In this document: positions 16,112 to 23,421 of the stretch, in pieces
Position numbering within the stretch: the stretch's first letter is position 1
Layout: each line of letters begins with the position of its first letter
Origin: a virus
DNA length: 23,536 nt
Direction: 5' to 3' (one strand)
Virus record (IMG/VR): IMGVR_UViG_3300031521_000352
Span: 1 to 23,536 of that record
Translations under genes and position numbers: made by a program
The notes under the pieces: generated by a model
Told to the model about the DNA's origin: nothing
The model's database searches: none
What the model saw: only the letters and a program-made list of their open reading frames with translations

Positions 16112-17552
16112 TTAGCGGCTCGTTATCAATATCGTCAACTTCATCATCTAGGCTCTTTTGCATCTCTATTGCCTCCAAGTCAATGTGGCTATATCCACTG
16201 TCTGGGTCGTTCGCTAATTTTCGAGCTATATCACTAGAGGTCAGTACCTCAGCACCGATGTACGCCACATCTCTATCTGCTTTGTTCTTCAAAATCTGTG
16301 ATTGCTCTAATTCGTTTTGTTGTTCTAATGGATTGAAGCTATAAGTAATATCTTCATCAACATAACCAAATGTACTTAATTGAATTACTTTTATAATTTT
16401 ATCCAAAATTGGCTGTATTACCTGTTCTTGAGTGGCGCTAATTCTGTCGTAGTAATTCTTCATATCGTGTGTGCCAGTTGCATTAAAGCCTTTTGGGCTT
16501 GATCCAAGCCATTTTGTAGCTGGAATACCAGCTGGAATACACATTAATTCAGCGTACTGATTAAGTACCTCATCAACATGTTGTAATGACATTGAGATTT
16601 GGCTAAAGTCCTCCGTTTCTTTATCAACAATTAAAGCTCCAAAATTATTCATCTCAGCAGTCATATTCTTAATTCGCTGATGCATTCCGCCAATACCACT
16701 GCCATCAGCGTCGTCAAACACTTCATCTAAATTAGTCTTAACTACATTGACATTCATGCGATTAACAAGCTGCACTACCAATTGTCTTAACTGATCAAAG
16801 TCTTCTACATAGCTCAAGATCATCTGCATCGGCGGAATACCAAAGAAGTTGAAATTTGGCTTAAGCTGTACTGGTACCTCATGCGAGACCATTCTCATCA
16901 TTCTGCTTGCGTGCAGAGTCTGCCCCATGCACACTAAATATCTTGGTTGATAGAAATCACTACGCAATGGGTCTGTAGCGTTGTAAGTAGTAGGTACTAT
17001 GTAATATGGCTCTACCAACACGAACTCGTCTAAGTCGCCTTGATTAATCTTAATGCTATCAATAATAAGTGGATTACCCAGATCGTCCTCGTCGCCATGT
17101 AATCTGATAGCTACACCACATCCGCCATATGCTTGAGTGAAGTACATAGCTTTATTAATTAATTCACGTACCTTGTATTGCTCTAACACATTGCTCAGTG
17201 TCTTAATATACTCTGTCTTGTCTTCACCTGACTTACTCTTAAGCTCAATCCACTCACGTGTACAATCGTCAGCAAGCAATGAGCAAAACCTATTGAGTAA
17301 TGGATTACCAAGCAACATAGCCAATCTAGCGTAGCCAAGAAACTGGATATTTCGATACAATGGAGAATTAAGCACGCTTACACTGTAGTCGTATGGCACA
17401 TCTACACTATCACCTGTTATGCTATCTTGCACAACATACTTACTACTATAGCTACCATCAATCATTTTAAGCTCAGGTTTTTTATAGTTTAGCTTAAGCA
17501 TCTCAGGTGCTATGTATGCACTGCGTATGTTCTTCATTGTCTTTTTATCCAT
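16104..17552 (-). CDS. Portal protein (DUF1073 / phage_portal_3-like)
   Basis: 482 residues. Helical N-terminal half contains 'GYARLAMLLGNPLLNRFCSLLADDCTREW', and 'YGGCGVAIRL'. The signature stretch is 'WLGSSPKGFNATGTHDMKNYYDRI' (about 348-371), the DUF1073 'LG.SP.GfNaTGe.D..nYyd.I' motif. The C-terminus is acidic (DDEVDDIDNEPLID). It is the dodecameric ring through which DNA is packed. Some databases label DUF1073 proteins as anti-CBASS Acb1 family because a few are fused to Acb1; no such domain is seen here. Neighbours are terminase and MuF, with 8-nt overlaps. Confidence 0.9.
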   Translation of the reverse strand: MDKKTMKNIRSAYIAPEMLKLNYKKPELKMIDGSYSSKYVVQDSITGDSVDVPYDYSVSVLNSPLYRNIQFLGYARLAMLLGNPLLNRFCSLLADDCTREWIELKSKSGEDKTEYIKTLSNVLEQYKVRELINKAMYFTQAYGGCGVAIRLHGDEDDLGNPLIIDSIKINQGDLDEFVLVEPYYIVPTTYNATDPLRSDFYQPRYLVCMGQTLHASRMMRMVSHEVPVQLKPNFNFFGIPPMQMILSYVEDFDQLRQLVVQLVNRMNVNVVKTNLDEVFDDADGSGIGGMHQRIKNMTAEMNNFGALIVDKETEDFSQISMSLQHVDEVLNQYAELMCIPAGIPATKWLGSSPKGFNATGTHDMKNYYDRISATQEQVIQPILDKIIKVIQLSTFGYVDEDITYSFNPLEQQNELEQSQILKNKADRDVAYIGAEVLTSSDIARKLANDPDSGYSHIDLEAIEMQKSLDDEVDDIDNEPLID

Positions 17553-18783
17553 ATTTTGCTATTCTCTTAATTTGTTTTCTTCCGCTAGTTGAAATATCTT
17601 CTGACATCATGTATCTAATCGCATCCATGGCGTGGTTGTTTGCATCAATAATCTCTCGTAATATATTGCCCTCTTTATCTTTTTTATATCTATAGTTGTA
17701 AAACTCATAAATCACATTCTTGCAATCTGGGTGTATGATTATGTTAAGCCCTAGCAAGTAATCAATTCCTGCCTCTACTGAACCTTTTCCTTTTTCTGCA
17801 CCCACTGCATTCAATCCCCATTTCTTAAGCTGGGCGATAGTGTCAGGTCTTGAGTTATCACAGAACCATTTGCTACCATTGCCTATGCCGTGTGGCATGT
17901 TTGCTTTGATTTTCTCGACATAAGCGTCTGGCAATAACTGTGTCTCGTATATCTCGTTATAGATGTACAAAGTATTCTTATCTAGCATTACTGCTTCAAT
18001 CATTGCCGTTGGATCCACACTAAAGCCAAAATCCATACCAAATCTCGGTATCATCATCTTATTGTCGTGCCACAATCTGCCATTTATCTCTTGTAGCTCA
18101 ATATCTGCTACTTTAAATCTACCTTTGAATATCACATCAGCGGTCATAGTCAACGGCTTACCAAGATAGATGTGTTCGTACTTAGAGTAATCTTTAACTC
18201 TTAGTATTTCAATCTCATCTAGTATCTCTTGTGATAGAAAAGGATTATCTGGATAGTTAATCTCTATCTTAAGAGCATTCTTAAGCTCACCTGTAACAAA
18301 CCTCGTGTATGTATCACCGAATTCATTTACGGGATTAAATGCAACTATAATCTGACATCCTGCATTTCTCAAAATAGTTGGTAGTAGCACAGTCCAATCG
18401 CTATCACGTATTGTGTCTGCCTCCTCGATAAAGCATATATCTACTTTATCCATTGACTTGATAGAGTAAATATCTCTACGCAAACCTTTGAATACGAATA
18501 AACTACCATTAACGCACTCTATACCATCATGCTTAACAATAAATGACTCTTCTAAGCCATGTTCAATAATGCGACGCTTCAATACTGCATATGTACTATC
18601 CCTAATGCTTGACTGATATTCACGTGTGCAGAGTATGTTTTTTTTGCCACTCATGGCTTCAAAAATAAGATAATCTGCTATTCCTATAGTCTTACCTGAT
18701 GCACGTCCACCAAACAACACGCAATACGTAAAATCATTACGCCACATTTGTCTGATTTTTGGTATTGTTCTAACATTAATCAA
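17545..18783 (-). CDS. terL: Terminase large subunit
   Basis: 412 residues. ATPase: Walker A 'GGRASGKT' at 25-32; Walker B 'ICFIEEAD' at 116-123 with E120/E121; coupling motif 'IIVAFNP' at 145-151. Nuclease: 'FGMDFGF' with D251, D309 in 'FCDN', and D387 in 'NNHAMDAIRY', matching the three acidic positions of RNase H-like terminase nucleases. This is a PBSX-type large terminase that cuts and packs DNA. Whether it uses pac or cos ends cannot be told from sequence. The start overlaps the small-subunit stop region by 8 nt. Confidence 0.95.
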   Translation of the reverse strand: MINVRTIPKIRQMWRNDFTYCVLFGGRASGKTIGIADYLIFEAMSGKKNILCTREYQSSIRDSTYAVLKRRIIEHGLEESFIVKHDGIECVNGSLFVFKGLRRDIYSIKSMDKVDICFIEEADTIRDSDWTVLLPTILRNAGCQIIVAFNPVNEFGDTYTRFVTGELKNALKIEINYPDNPFLSQEILDEIEILRVKDYSKYEHIYLGKPLTMTADVIFKGRFKVADIELQEINGRLWHDNKMMIPRFGMDFGFSVDPTAMIEAVMLDKNTLYIYNEIYETQLLPDAYVEKIKANMPHGIGNGSKWFCDNSRPDTIAQLKKWGLNAVGAEKGKGSVEAGIDYLLGLNIIIHPDCKNVIYEFYNYRYKKDKEGNILREIIDANNHAMDAIRYMMSEDISTSGRKQIKRIAKYG

Positions 18784-19276
18784 CTATATTTACCTCTATT
18801 AATTTTTGGTTATCTGCACTGTTCGTTGTGTCTAGTGTATCAATCCCTGCAATTTTTGCTATATTAGATGGAGATAAACCCAGTTGATTTATTATCCCAC
18901 TAGCTTCACGTGAACTAATAGCTCCTGATGCATGCTCTTGTTTAGCTTTTTTCATAACTTGCCCACTAAAACTAAGACCATCTTTTGCTAGCTCATGTAA
19001 TGATTTCATTATTGCTAGCTTTTCATTTATCTCAGCATGTAATCTTTGTTCTATTATCGGCATTTCAGCGTCTTTAGCCAGCTGGCTAATTTCCTCAATA
19101 TTCTTTTTTATATTAGTAACTTTGGTGGCTATTTCTTGAGTCCAGTTTTCTTTTTTTATCCTTGCTTGAATCGTTCCATGCTGAATACCATATTCACGAG
19201 CAATAGCACGTATTGCATCACCCATTTGATATTTAGCTTTAATCTCACTCCATTGCTTATCTGTCAATCGTGCCAT
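18776..19276 (-). CDS. terS: Terminase small subunit
   Basis: 166 residues. Residues 9-45 form a helix-turn-helix ('WSEIKAKYQMGDAIRAIARE' then 'YGIQHGTIQARIKKENW'), the DNA-recognition part. A central helical region (about 55-115) would oligomerise, and 'ISSREASGIINQLGLSPSNI' near the end is the typical contact region of small terminases. It is placed directly upstream of the large subunit, with an 8-nt overlap. The ATG has AGGAG 11 nt upstream. Confidence 0.88.
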   Translation of the reverse strand: MARLTDKQWSEIKAKYQMGDAIRAIAREYGIQHGTIQARIKKENWTQEIATKVTNIKKNIEEISQLAKDAEMPIIEQRLHAEINEKLAIMKSLHELAKDGLSFSGQVMKKAKQEHASGAISSREASGIINQLGLSPSNIAKIAGIDTLDTTNSADNQKLIEVNIVD

Positions 19277-19365
19277 TATCTATCTCGCATCTCCTGAATT
19301 AAGGGCTACTGCACTACCACAACCAAGTGAATAGTGCTTCTTGTAACAACGCTAGTGTAGCCATA

Positions 19366-19725
19366 TTAGCGTCTCTCGATAACCATCTCAATACGTGGAT
19401 TAGCTTTATCAACTCCGCCACGTACTATTGAGGGATGATCTATCTGATTGTCATTAAGTCCAAGCGCTTGAAACACGCCATCTTGTAACGATTTGCAACT
19501 AGCGACTACATTATCTAAGTCTACTAATCTCTTATCTGCTCTATAGTAGATGTAGCTAACTGATAATCTATCTTCAGCCGTTAGATCGTGACTAGTTACC
19601 TGTTGCTTTACTATCCAGAAACTAGCCGTCTTAGCGTTAGCTTTAACTTTGGCTTTCTGATGATAATGCTTGATCACGTTAGGATTAAGCGTCTTATCTG
19701 GAATGGGTAGAACTAGCTTAATCAT
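19366..19725 (-). CDS. rusA: RusA-family Holliday junction resolvase
   Basis: 119 residues, the length of E. coli RusA (120). The catalytic region 'RLVDLDNVVASCKSLQDGVFQALGLNDNQI' (seen in parts, 67-95) contains D69, D71, K78 and D92, which correspond to the acidic and basic residues of the RusA active site. It cleaves four-way junctions in replicating or recombining phage DNA, and would free branched concatemers for packaging, which suits its place just before the terminase. It overlaps the helicase loader by 4 nt. Confidence 0.9.
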   Translation of the reverse strand: MIKLVLPIPDKTLNPNVIKHYHQKAKVKANAKTASFWIVKQQVTSHDLTAEDRLSVSYIYYRADKRLVDLDNVVASCKSLQDGVFQALGLNDNQIDHPSIVRGGVDKANPRIEMVIERR

Positions 19726-20537
19726 ACGCTCTTGCCCCTCATTGATTGACCAGCTAATATAACTACGTCATTGTATTCACGCAATCTGTCAATACTGCGT
19801 TCTCCAAGTGCTTTGTATAAGCTCAATGGGTCGCTTTTATTGTTCACATCTAGTGCTAAATTAGTCGTGATAAACGTACTCTTGATTAGTTTGTATCTAC
19901 TATCTAAGATCACACTCATTAGCTTAGATTCTTCATCTGTTAAGCTAGCTTTGATATCGTCAATAATTAATAGATCAATATTTGAGTACTTGGCTAATAC
20001 AACTTTTTCACTTGAGTTATTACTGAAATTTCTAGCCTCTCTAATTTCTAGTGCTATTTCTTCTATCGTCGTAAATACTGCACTATGTCCAGCATTAATT
20101 GCTTGAGTAGCTAATGCACAACATAAGTGTGTCTTGCCTGTGCCTATGTCACCCTTAACAATGAATCCGTTGCCATTTGATAATCTGACAGACAAGCTAT
20201 CAACAAATGCTTTGAATTTTATTAGTGCTTTTCTATTGCCGTCAGTAATCACAAAATTATCAAAACTCATAGATCTAAACTTATTTGGAATAAAGCTAGC
20301 TGTTAGTAATTTCTTAACTTTAGCTTGATTGCTATCTGCTCTTAATTTGTCATAATATTCTTTTTGTTTTTGAGTTTCTTGTTGCTCTTTTCTAATCGCA
20401 TTGCATTTCTGGCACTGAGTAACTATTATTTTGCCTGTTTTCTTAACTCGCATAGTGCTTTGAGTGTATTCACCATGTGTTTCACAGATAACAGACTCAT
20501 TGCCTAAATCATCAAAGAATTGATCAAATCCATTCAT
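19722..20537 (-). CDS. DnaC-like replicative helicase loader (AAA+ ATPase)
   Basis: 271 residues. An N-terminal zinc-binding-like pattern, C18-x2-H21 then C42-x2-C45, precedes a helical linker. Residues about 83-270 are the AAA+ core: Walker A 'GDIGTGKT' 129-136, Walker B 'LLIIDDI' 189-195, a sensor 'FITTNL' 222-227, and arginines R247 and R251 in 'LGERSIDRL'. This order is that of DnaC/IstB-type loaders, which place host DnaB on the origin recruited by the upstream replication protein. The N-terminal zinc site is seen in many phage DnaC-like proteins. The ATG overlaps the upstream stop by 1 nt. Confidence 0.9.
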   Translation of the reverse strand: MNGFDQFFDDLGNESVICETHGEYTQSTMRVKKTGKIIVTQCQKCNAIRKEQQETQKQKEYYDKLRADSNQAKVKKLLTASFIPNKFRSMSFDNFVITDGNRKALIKFKAFVDSLSVRLSNGNGFIVKGDIGTGKTHLCCALATQAINAGHSAVFTTIEEIALEIREARNFSNNSSEKVVLAKYSNIDLLIIDDIKASLTDEESKLMSVILDSRYKLIKSTFITTNLALDVNNKSDPLSLYKALGERSIDRLREYNDVVILAGQSMRGKSV

Positions 20538-21292
20538 TAGAAGCTCATCCCATTCTGTGATACATCATGCGTTGTTGCTACTGCATTGCGCAAATCTTGT
20601 TTGCTTTGATATTGCCTTGGCTTCATCGAGAATAGCCCAGCATAGTTGCTAGCTAATGCTTTACTGATTATTCTTATCAAGTTCTCACCATCTTGCTGGA
20701 ATTCAAGTAATTCGTTACGAAGATAGTCAAGCCCAACTTGGTCATATTTCTTTTTTTTCTGTTTGTGATCAATCCATTTTTGGATGTGTACCATTACCTC
20801 AACAGTGAATCCAGTGCAATCAAATCGTGGAACTTCTTTTTTGTTTATTTTTTTATTATTAACAATATCATTATTATTGATTAAGTCAGTTCTTATTATG
20901 CTCGGGACTTCTTCCATATTTGGATTATTTCCTGATATGGGTTTTTCCCCTATATGGACTTCTTCCATATTTGGATTGATTACCTCTTTTTCATAATTAA
21001 GTTCGTAGGTTAGTCCGCCTGTTAGCTTCCTACTTATTGGATCAATATTGCGTCGTCTAGTTACCCAGCCAGCACTTATTAATGACTTCCAAGCCTTAGC
21101 TATAGTCTCATCTGACTTGATGCCTACGCTCTTCTTAATTTCTGCATTCCATACTTGCCAATTATCTGGTTTACTTAGCAAATAGCAATATACTCGCAGA
21201 GCAGTAGCCTCTACATCTAAGTCTGTAATAATTGCATTTGGCAATGTACTGAAGTTTTTCTTCAGCTTATTATTTGTCGTGTTGTTATTCAT
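20537..21292 (-). CDS. Phage replication initiation protein (winged-HTH, O-like)
   Basis: 251 residues. Residues about 15-100 form a winged helix-turn-helix ('ATALRVYCYLL', 'EIKKSVGIKSDETIAKAWKS' , 'LISAGWVTRRR'). A central low-complexity linker carries NPNMEEV twice (106-112 and 123-129), reflecting two exact 22-bp repeats in the DNA. The C-terminal part (160-225) has 'HIQKWIDHKQ...', 'LRNELLEFQ', 'IIRIISKALASNYAGLFSM'-like helices as in phage initiators that hand over to the loader. The gene is first in the leftward operon, directly ahead of the DnaC-like gene. The probable job is origin binding, comparable to lambda O. It could also control its own promoter. Confidence 0.8.
   Translation of the reverse strand: MNNNTTNNKLKKNFSTLPNAIITDLDVEATALRVYCYLLSKPDNWQVWNAEIKKSVGIKSDETIAKAWKSLISAGWVTRRRNIDPISRKLTGGLTYELNYEKEVINPNMEEVHIGEKPISGNNPNMEEVPSIIRTDLINNNDIVNNKKINKKEVPRFDCTGFTVEVMVHIQKWIDHKQKKKKYDQVGLDYLRNELLEFQQDGENLIRIISKALASNYAGLFSMKPRQYQSKQDLRNAVATTHDVSQNGMSF
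20905..20977. repeat. Pair of exact 22-bp direct repeats inside the replication gene (possible origin)
   Basis: The plus strand holds the same 22 bp at 20905-20926 and 20956-20977 (core CTTCCATATTTGGATT), centre to centre 51 bp. The core carries short inverted arms TCCA/TGGA. The spacer has an imperfect inverted repeat (ATATGGG ... CCCCTATAT). The region is also AT-rich. In lambda and relatives the origin iterons lie within the O gene in the linker-coding part, as here. Origin function is inference. Confidence 0.5.
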
Positions 21293-21354
21293 TATTTTGT
21301 TCTCGATGTCATAAATTGACTGTCGTTTGCTCGATGTATCAGTAGAAAAGTCCC

Positions 21355-21384
21355 GCCCCTAGTGTGTGTACGCACGCTAAGGGC
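21355..21384. other. GC-rich hairpin in the divergent intergenic region
   Basis: Plus strand GCCCCTAGTGTGTG ... CGCACGCTAAGGGC folds into a stem of about 12 bp with one C-A mismatch and G-U pairs, in an otherwise AT-rich region. An alternative outer pairing joins GAAAAGTCCC (21345-21354) with GGGCTTTC (21381-21388), so two mutually exclusive folds are possible. It lies in the leader of the replication operon on the minus strand. In that direction it ends in GGGACTTTTCT, which resembles a weak attenuator. Function unknown. Confidence 0.4.
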
Positions 21385-21468
21385 TTTCATCGAAGGACAA
21401 ACAAAAGCCTGTTATATGCTTGAGAATTGATAGATATTTGATACGCTATTTGCAGAAAATGTAATAAA

Positions 21469-21499
21469 TTTACAATTTACTTATGCAATAGGTTATAAT
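21469..21499 (+). promoter_or_regulatory. Candidate sigma70 promoter of a short RNA
   Basis: A perfect TATAAT at 21494-21499 with TTTACA at 21469-21474 as possible -35, spacer 19 bp, longer than the ideal 17. Transcription would start near 21506 on the plus strand. Confidence 0.45.
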
Positions 21500-21505
21500 A
21501 ATAGC

Positions 21506-21577
21506 TACCAATCCTTAAGGCATTGGTGGGTGAGTTGGGTGTATATACTTGCAGGTTAGGCACTCAACTCGTTTTTT
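21506..21577 (+). ncRNA. Candidate small RNA (about 70 nt) with intrinsic terminator
   Basis: Between a TATAAT box and a terminator lies a short unit without a plausible ORF. Two hairpins are seen: CCAAT-CC-TTAA-GG-C-ATTGG (21508-21526) and a second, strong stem at the 3' end followed by a T-run. It runs on the plus strand toward the repressor gene but would stop 65 nt before it. It may be a phage regulatory RNA, or an antisense or leader of the immunity region. It is not tRNA-like: no cloverleaf and no T-loop. No homologue is known to me. Confidence 0.4.
21532..21577 (+). terminator. Intrinsic terminator upstream of the repressor gene
   Basis: GAGTTGGGTG pairs with CACTCAACTC (21561-21570) in a 10-bp stem with one G-U pair, loop 19 nt, followed directly by GTTTTTT (21571-21577). 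It would end plus-strand transcripts started at the TATAAT at 21494. A repressor promoter must then lie between this terminator and 21643, or read through it. Confidence 0.6.
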
Positions 21578-21611
21578 AAATTCTACAGCGATTATAACAT
21601 ATTTCGCTATT

Positions 21612-21632
21612 TAGTGTAAATTATTTTCACTA
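21612..21632. promoter_or_regulatory. Candidate operator: imperfect inverted repeat next to the repressor start
   Basis: TAGTGTAAA (21612-21620) and TTTTCACTA (21624-21632) are inverted copies with one mismatch, separated by 3 bp. Nine-base arms at an odd centre fit a repressor dimer site, and its position 10 nt upstream of the ATG would allow autorepression. I found no second copy in the same region. Confidence 0.45.
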
Positions 21633-21642
21633 AAAGGTAAAA

Positions 21643-22290
21643 ATGAAAGAGATAAGATTAACAAATCTTGAAAGATTAATAAGAGAATCTTTTGGTAATA
21701 ACGTATCCACTTTTGCGAAAAAGATAGAGCTCAGCATTAGCTACACGAGTGAACTTAAAAATGGTAAAAAAACGTTTACCGAAAAAACAGCCAGAAAACT
21801 TGAAAAAAAGCTTGGGCTGATAGACGGCTATTTTGACTCTTCAACTCCATTCACATTAGAGCAAACAATATCAGTGCCTCTATACTCAGTTAAGTTATCA
21901 GCTGGAGATGGTTGCGAGATGCTGCCATCAGAAGAGCTTGGAACCGTTCAATACAGCATGGAAGACATGAAGACATTTGGGGTGTCCAAAGCTAGTGACC
22001 TGATAGCTCTGCGAGCAGAGGGTGACAGCATGAGTCCGCTTATTAACGATGGAGCTAAGGTGATCATTAATACAGGTCAAAAAGAAATTATCGATAATCG
22101 TCATTATGCGTTCTACACTGATGACTGTGTGGCTAGGGTTAAGACACTCAGAAAAGCAATCAAAGGTATTGTTATTATATCGGAAAATCCATCATACTCC
22201 GAAGAAATCATAACTGAGAATGACAATATTAATATTACAATTATCGGTGAAGTCGTCGGTTGGTATAACTTGCCATTTTATAAAAAATAA
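21643..22290 (+). CDS. CI/LexA-like S24 phage repressor
   Basis: 215 residues. Residues about 6-58 form the DNA-binding HTH ('SFGNNVSTFAKKIELSISYT' region, then 'LKNGKKTFTEKTARKLEKKLG'). Residues 78-215 are an S24 peptidase domain: catalytic Ser129 in 'AEGDSMSPL' and Lys167 in 'VARVKTL', the serine-lysine dyad. The bond A87-G88 in 'LSAGDG' fits the Ala-Gly cleavage site of self-cleaving repressors. It would bind operators in the divergent region, hold the lytic genes silent and self-cleave on RecA activation, so the lysogen should be SOS-inducible. AAGG 7 nt before the ATG. It is the first gene of the plus-strand unit. Confidence 0.92.
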   Translation: MKEIRLTNLERLIRESFGNNVSTFAKKIELSISYTSELKNGKKTFTEKTARKLEKKLGLIDGYFDSSTPFTLEQTISVPLYSVKLSAGDGCEMLPSEELGTVQYSMEDMKTFGVSKASDLIALRAEGDSMSPLINDGAKVIINTGQKEIIDNRHYAFYTDDCVARVKTLRKAIKGIVIISENPSYSEEIITENDNINITIIGEVVGWYNLPFYKK

Positions 22291-22313
22291 ATAATTACAT
22301 AGTAGTATAAACT

Positions 22314-22321
22314 TAAGGAGG
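22314..22321 (+). promoter_or_regulatory. Near-perfect Shine-Dalgarno of the 364-codon gene
   Basis: TAAGGAGG, 5 nt before the ATG at 22327, is much stronger than the sites of most genes in the window, and points to high translation of the following gene. A TATAAA lies at 22306-22311 but has no fitting -35 box. Confidence 0.7.
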
Positions 22322-22326
22322 ACAAT

Positions 22327-23421
22327 ATGTCGTGGTTTGATAAAAAAATGACTCTCAGAATTGGTGGAGAGAATAAAACTTATTCAACTAATAGAATAAA
22401 CAAGGAAGCAAACAGAAAAGCAGGGGGTGAAATAAAGTTAGGTGGATTTCTAGGTCTTATAAAAAAATTGGGTGGGGCTAATAATTCTTGGGTACAGAAT
22501 AAAATAAAGGAAATAGGAGAACTCCATGCAGCACTTCATGCGCCAGATCAATCTAAAGAGCCAGACGTAATAGACAGTTTACTCATTTTTAATAATATTC
22601 AGAAATTAGCAAAAGAAGTTATTACGCATCATAATAAAAATAATCCCTCAGATGAGAAACCAGATCCTGCAATTAAAGTAACCAATGACGGGAATAACCG
22701 TTATGCACTGAAAATCGACGATTATACTATGGTGCACATCATACCTAAACTGGGGCTTCAACAAGAAATTCTTAATAAAATTAGTAAGAATTTCCCCAAT
22801 GAAGAATCTGGTGGTAGAGAGCTATTTGCCGCATCACTTACTTCAGATAAATCACGGCAACCAATGCTATCTTTAATACAGAGTGCTTTGGAGAGTATTT
22901 GGGATAGTAATTCTACGCGGTTGATGGATAAGCCAAAGAAACGAGATCTAAAAAATTTGCTAGCGGCCTTTCATTTGCATTATATGTTATCCTGTGTGAA
23001 GGAACAGGATTTTAGCCACATACACGATTTTGATGATCTTGAAGCGGCCCTAGCCACGGAGAGTAAATCAAACAGCAGCAACCTTAACAATTCAAATAAT
23101 GATAGTCTTAAGGATCTTAAAACGAAGTTCTATACAAAAATAAGCGATAATCCGATTATATATGCACAAGATGAGTCTACTTCCAAAGAGTTAAAAGAAG
23201 CCATTCTTAAATATTGTAATATTAATCCTTCTAATCCCCCCACCACTCAGAAGAATGGTGGTGAGGATCCTCAACCCATATTGCAGCACATGAAGCGACA
23301 AGCACTGAGGTGGCGGGATACAAATTTTAATCCGGATAATGGCAAACGTGAACGTAAAGATGGACCACACTTCACCAAGAATAAAAATAGTGGTGCTTTA
23401 GGCTCTTCCTCGCTCAGCTAG
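22327..23421 (+). CDS. Unknown 364-residue protein co-transcribed with the repressor (rex-like position)
   Basis: No family recognised. The protein is soluble, with no signal peptide or membrane segment. The N-terminus (1-50) is basic with Gly-rich repeats 'KAGGEIKLGGFLGLIKKLGG'. Residues 55-100 and 145-225 look helical. Residues 245-262 are a Ser/Asn linker (SKSNSSNLNNSNNDS), and the C-terminal end (about 300-364) is low-complexity, hydrophilic and ends in Ser/Gly. It starts 36 nt after the repressor stop, same strand, with strong Shine-Dalgarno, so it is likely made in the lysogen along with the repressor. That place is held in lambda by rexA/rexB and in other prophages by conversion, exclusion or toxin genes. 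It might equally be a host-directed secreted effector; I can show neither. Confidence 0.75.
   Translation: MSWFDKKMTLRIGGENKTYSTNRINKEANRKAGGEIKLGGFLGLIKKLGGANNSWVQNKIKEIGELHAALHAPDQSKEPDVIDSLLIFNNIQKLAKEVITHHNKNNPSDEKPDPAIKVTNDGNNRYALKIDDYTMVHIIPKLGLQQEILNKISKNFPNEESGGRELFAASLTSDKSRQPMLSLIQSALESIWDSNSTRLMDKPKKRDLKNLLAAFHLHYMLSCVKEQDFSHIHDFDDLEAALATESKSNSSNLNNSNNDSLKDLKTKFYTKISDNPIIYAQDESTSKELKEAILKYCNINPSNPPTTQKNGGEDPQPILQHMKRQALRWRDTNFNPDNGKRERKDGPHFTKNKNSGALGSSSLS

Larger units (their letters stand above)
21293..21642. promoter_or_regulatory. Divergent control region between replication and repressor genes
   Basis: 350 bp without a plausible gene. It separates the leftward lytic genes from the rightward repressor. 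CTCGATGT occurs twice in direct orientation at 21302-21309 and 21330-21337, and CATCGA once inverted at 21388-21393, close to the GC-rich hairpin. No Cro-like reading frame of useful size is seen. Clear -10/-35 pairs for the leftward operon were not found. The region must hold the leftward lytic promoter, the repressor promoter and operators. Confidence 0.6.

Noticed and set aside
16104-17552. Possible anti-CBASS Acb1 domain because of the DUF1073 label
   Set aside because: The protein has only the portal-type core with its GSSPKGFNATG motif. No paired HxT/HxS motifs of the Acb1 phosphodiesterase are visible.
19314-19364. A 16-codon ORF (MATLALLQEALFTWLW) starting 1 nt after the RusA stop on the minus strand
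   Set aside because: It is very short, has no visible ribosome site of its own beyond coupling, and no similarity to a known peptide. The 89-bp gap is better explained as a leader of the terminase genes.
21506-21577. tRNA gene of suitable length
   Set aside because: No acceptor stem, anticodon arm or T-loop sequence; two simple hairpins with a terminator instead.
22306-22311. TATAAA box as a separate promoter for the 364-codon gene
   Set aside because: No -35 hexamer at a suitable distance; co-transcription with the repressor is the simpler reading.
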